Source: WGAB01 sp964406105 (lineage in GTDB: Bacteria; Hydrothermota; Hydrothermia; WGAB01). Taken from it: a stretch of DNA of 7,066 bases. Made by a program: the position numbers and the translations under genes. The stretch lies in contig CAYOQK010000057.1 in assembly GCA_964406105.1 (NCBI GenBank), forward strand, positions 1-7,066. Reading direction: 5' to 3'. A model generated the notes under the pieces. The model made no database searches and was not told where the DNA came from. It was given only the letters and a program-made list of their open reading frames with translations. Shown in pieces: positions 5,330-7,066 of the stretch. Position 1 is the first letter of the stretch. The number at the start of each line of letters is the position of its first letter.

Positions 5330-6027
5330 AGATCCCATCGGTCCGGGAGGCCCTGGAACGCTTGAACCGCGAGATCGTGGCGTGCCAGCGATGTCCCCGG
5401 CTTGTGGCCCACCGCGAAGCCGTGGCACAGCGGAAACGCCGGGCGTATCGCCACGAGGAGTACTGGGGACGGCCTGTACCTGGTTTCGGTGACCCCGACG
5501 CTCGGATCCTCATCGTGGGGCTGGCCCCTGCCGCCCATGGTGCCAACCGCACCGGACGCATGTTCACCGGGGATTCTTCGGGTCGGTTCCTGTTCCGATA
5601 CCTGTACGAGGTGGGTTTGGCCAACCAGCCGGATTCTGTGCACCGATGGGACCATTTGCAACTCCGCGATGCCTATTTGACAGCGGTGGTGCGGTGTGCA
5701 CCGCCGGCAAACCGGCCCACCCCTCAGGAGATCCGAAACTGCTTGCCCTACCTGGCTCGGGAGTTAGACCTTTTGCCCAACCTTCGGGTGGTGCTCACCC
5801 TGGGGCAGATCGCCCATCGGGGTTACCTTCAGATCCTCAAGGATCGGGGGATCGTGCGACGATTTTCGGACTTTCCCTTCCGTCATCATGCGGTGTACGA
5901 GATTCCTCACGCCCCCGCCCGCTGGTTGGTGGCATCGTATCATCCCTCCCGCCAAAACACTCAAACGGGCCGTCTTACGCCGGCCATGTTCCTTCAGGTG
6001 CTGAACACCGTGTTGCGGTTGCGTTAA
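5326..6027 (+). CDS. Uracil-DNA glycosylase, family 5 (UDGb), 4Fe-4S type
   Basis: This 233-residue enzyme would remove uracil, and probably other deaminated bases, from DNA to start base-excision repair. It matches the family-5 UDGb type known from Thermus and archaea. Motif 1 is GLAPAAHGANRTGRMFTG (residues 65-82), with alanines where other UDG families place the catalytic polar residue, as is typical of UDGb. Four cysteines expected to hold an iron-sulfur cluster are Cys20, Cys23, Cys124 (VVRCAPP) and Cys139 (RNCLPYL). The C-terminal HPSRQNTQTGRLT block (206-218) is the substrate-loop motif of this family. The start overlaps the ispDF stop by 4 bp, so the two are cotranscribed. Its stop overlaps that of the convergent deaminase. 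A family-4 UDG is less likely because its motif 1 differs (GEAPG type). Confidence 0.93.
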   Translation: MKIPSVREALERLNREIVACQRCPRLVAHREAVAQRKRRAYRHEEYWGRPVPGFGDPDARILIVGLAPAAHGANRTGRMFTGDSSGRFLFRYLYEVGLANQPDSVHRWDHLQLRDAYLTAVVRCAPPANRPTPQEIRNCLPYLARELDLLPNLRVVLTLGQIAHRGYLQILKDRGIVRRFSDFPFRHHAVYEIPHAPARWLVASYHPSRQNTQTGRLTPAMFLQVLNTVLRLR

Positions 6028-7066
6028 CCTCTGGTTTTCCTTCGGATCACCCGTTCAATGTGCCGCTGGGCCTCCTGGAGCACCTCTTCCTCGTTCAAGG
6101 TTTGGATCTCGCGGTCCAGCAGCACGGGGTTGCCCCGGACGAACACGTCCCGCACGTCCGAGGCCTTGGCCGAGTACACCACCAGGCTATAGGGGTCGTA
6201 GGCTGGCGTAAGGTGGGGAGCAGAAAGATCCAGGGTGATGACGTCGGCCTCTTTTCCCACCTCCAGGCTGCCCACCCGATGATCCAGGCCCAGCACCCGG
6301 GCTCCGCCCAAGGTGGCCATTTCCACCACCTCTCGTGCCGACACAAGGGTGGGATCCAGGTGGTGCACTTTGTGGAGCAAGGCGGCCGTCCGCATTTCAC
6401 CAATCATGTCCAGGTCGTTGTTGGAACAGGCGCCGTCGGTGGCCAAGCTCACCTTGATGCCCCGTTTCAGGTACGTGCCCACCGGTGCCACGCCAGAGGC
6501 CAGTTTCATGTTGCTCTCCGGGCAGTGAGCCACCCCGACCCCCCGCCGGCGGTAGATGTCCACTTCCTCGTCGTCCAGCCAAATGGAATGGGCGGCTACC
6601 ACGCGATCGTATAGCACCCCGATCTGCTCCAGGTGCCGCACCGGTGTGGTTCCATAGCGTTCCTGAATTTGCTTCACCTCGTCTTGGGTTTCGGCGATGT
6701 GGGTGAGCAGCGGCACGTTGTACCGTTGGGCCAGGTCGCGGCTCTTCTTGTACACCTCGGGCGAGGTGGAATAGGGGGCGTGGGGAGCCACGGTGGGGAT
6801 CACCAAGGGATGGCCAATCCAGTTGCGGATAAAGGATTCTGCCAGTTCCAGTTGGCTTTCCGGGGTTTTGGCCGCCGGCGTCGGAAAGTCAATGGTGCCT
6901 TCGCCCAGCACGGCCCGAATCCCGGCCTCTTCCACCGCTTTGGCGGCTTCGTGTTGGAAGAAGTACATGTCAGCGAACAGGGTGGTGCCGCCTTTGATCA
7001 TCTCCACCAAGGCCAAACGCACGGCCACGCGGATGAAGTCCGGGGTCACCAGGCTGTTTTCCATGG
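6024..7066 (-). CDS. mtaD: MTA/SAH deaminase-type amidohydrolase, 5' end cut by window
   Basis: This is the C-terminal part, about 347 residues, of a metal-dependent amidohydrolase most like 5'-methylthioadenosine/S-adenosylhomocysteine deaminase. Those enzymes convert MTA or SAH to the inosine derivative in SAM by-product recycling. Counted from the Met codon at 7062-7064, visible motifs are EMIKGGTTLFADMYFF (21-36), APHAPYSTSPE (93-103, His95), THIAET (121-126, metal ligand His122 and Glu125), and AAHSIWL (157-163). VAHCPESNMKLASGVAPV (178-195) and LATDGACSNNDLDMIGEMR (207-225, metal ligand Asp210) follow. That Met is probably internal: full-length members are about 430 residues, and the HxH metal motif lies further upstream, outside the window. 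Related enzymes include other nucleoside, triazine and guanine deaminases, so the substrate is inferred. The stop codon shares TTA with the convergent glycosylase stop. Confidence 0.88.
   Translation of the reverse strand, partial: MENSLVTPDFIRVAVRLALVEMIKGGTTLFADMYFFQHEAAKAVEEAGIRAVLGEGTIDFPTPAAKTPESQLELAESFIRNWIGHPLVIPTVAPHAPYSTSPEVYKKSRDLAQRYNVPLLTHIAETQDEVKQIQERYGTTPVRHLEQIGVLYDRVVAAHSIWLDDEEVDIYRRRGVGVAHCPESNMKLASGVAPVGTYLKRGIKVSLATDGACSNNDLDMIGEMRTAALLHKVHHLDPTLVSAREVVEMATLGGARVLGLDHRVGSLEVGKEADVITLDLSAPHLTPAYDPYSLVVYSAKASDVRDVFVRGNPVLLDREIQTLNEEEVLQEAQRHIERVIRRKTRG

Noticed and set aside
5646..6614. Plus-strand open frame of 322 residues spanning the glycosylase end and the deaminase
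   Set aside because: It crosses two convergent genes with strong motif support in other frames. Its length reflects a lack of stops in GC-rich sequence.
7062..7064. The Met codon at 7062-7064 (minus strand) as the deaminase start
   Set aside because: The first visible residues align with the interior of MtaD-type proteins, well after the HxH metal motif, so the gene continues beyond the window.

Overview
The window is a compact, GC-rich stretch of a bacterial chromosome with nine protein-coding genes and little intergenic DNA beyond the first ~300 bases. The organism is probably a diderm: a LolA-like lipoprotein carrier is present. It is possibly a thermophile, because a Pab1020/Rnl3-type RNA ligase and a family-5 (UDGb) uracil-DNA glycosylase are both commonest in thermophiles. 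The phylum cannot be assigned from this sequence. I see no rRNA, tRNA, CRISPR array, insertion sequence or prophage gene.

Layout. (1) 1-274 holds no recognisable gene. (2) 275-2585, plus strand: a promoter and a strong AGGAGG site lead into sucD (succinyl-CoA ligase alpha). A tightly packed export block follows: a LolA-like carrier, tatC and tatA. The genes are 1 nt apart or overlap. A perfect 10-bp GC hairpin followed by T-rich sequence lies 35 nt after the sucD stop, inside the first codons of lolA. It could be an attenuator between metabolic and export genes. (3) 2595-4123, minus strand: an RNA ligase of the archaeal Rnl3 family and, 2 nt downstream, a bifunctional-nuclease (DUF151) family gene. 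(4) 4124-4186: a 63-bp divergent promoter region. The best -10 boxes on both strands lie only 6-7 nt from the start codons, which suggests leaderless mRNAs in both directions. (5) 4187-6027, plus strand: a fused ispDF (MEP isoprenoid pathway), then a family-5 uracil-DNA glycosylase overlapping it by 4 bp. (6) 6024-7066, minus strand: an MTA/SAH deaminase-type amidohydrolase, cut by the window end, whose stop codon shares bases with the glycosylase stop.

How the genes relate. lolA, tatC and tatA all concern protein traffic across or beyond the inner membrane. The ligase/nuclease pair handles nucleic acids and could act in RNA end repair, but this is inferred only from family and adjacency. SucD, IspDF and the deaminase are core metabolism. 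Most of the window is ordinary housekeeping content. The points worth following up are the intragenic terminator-like hairpin, the paired leaderless-type promoters, and the bacterial Rnl3 ligase with a BFN-family partner. I found no clear sign of an undescribed defence or mobile system.
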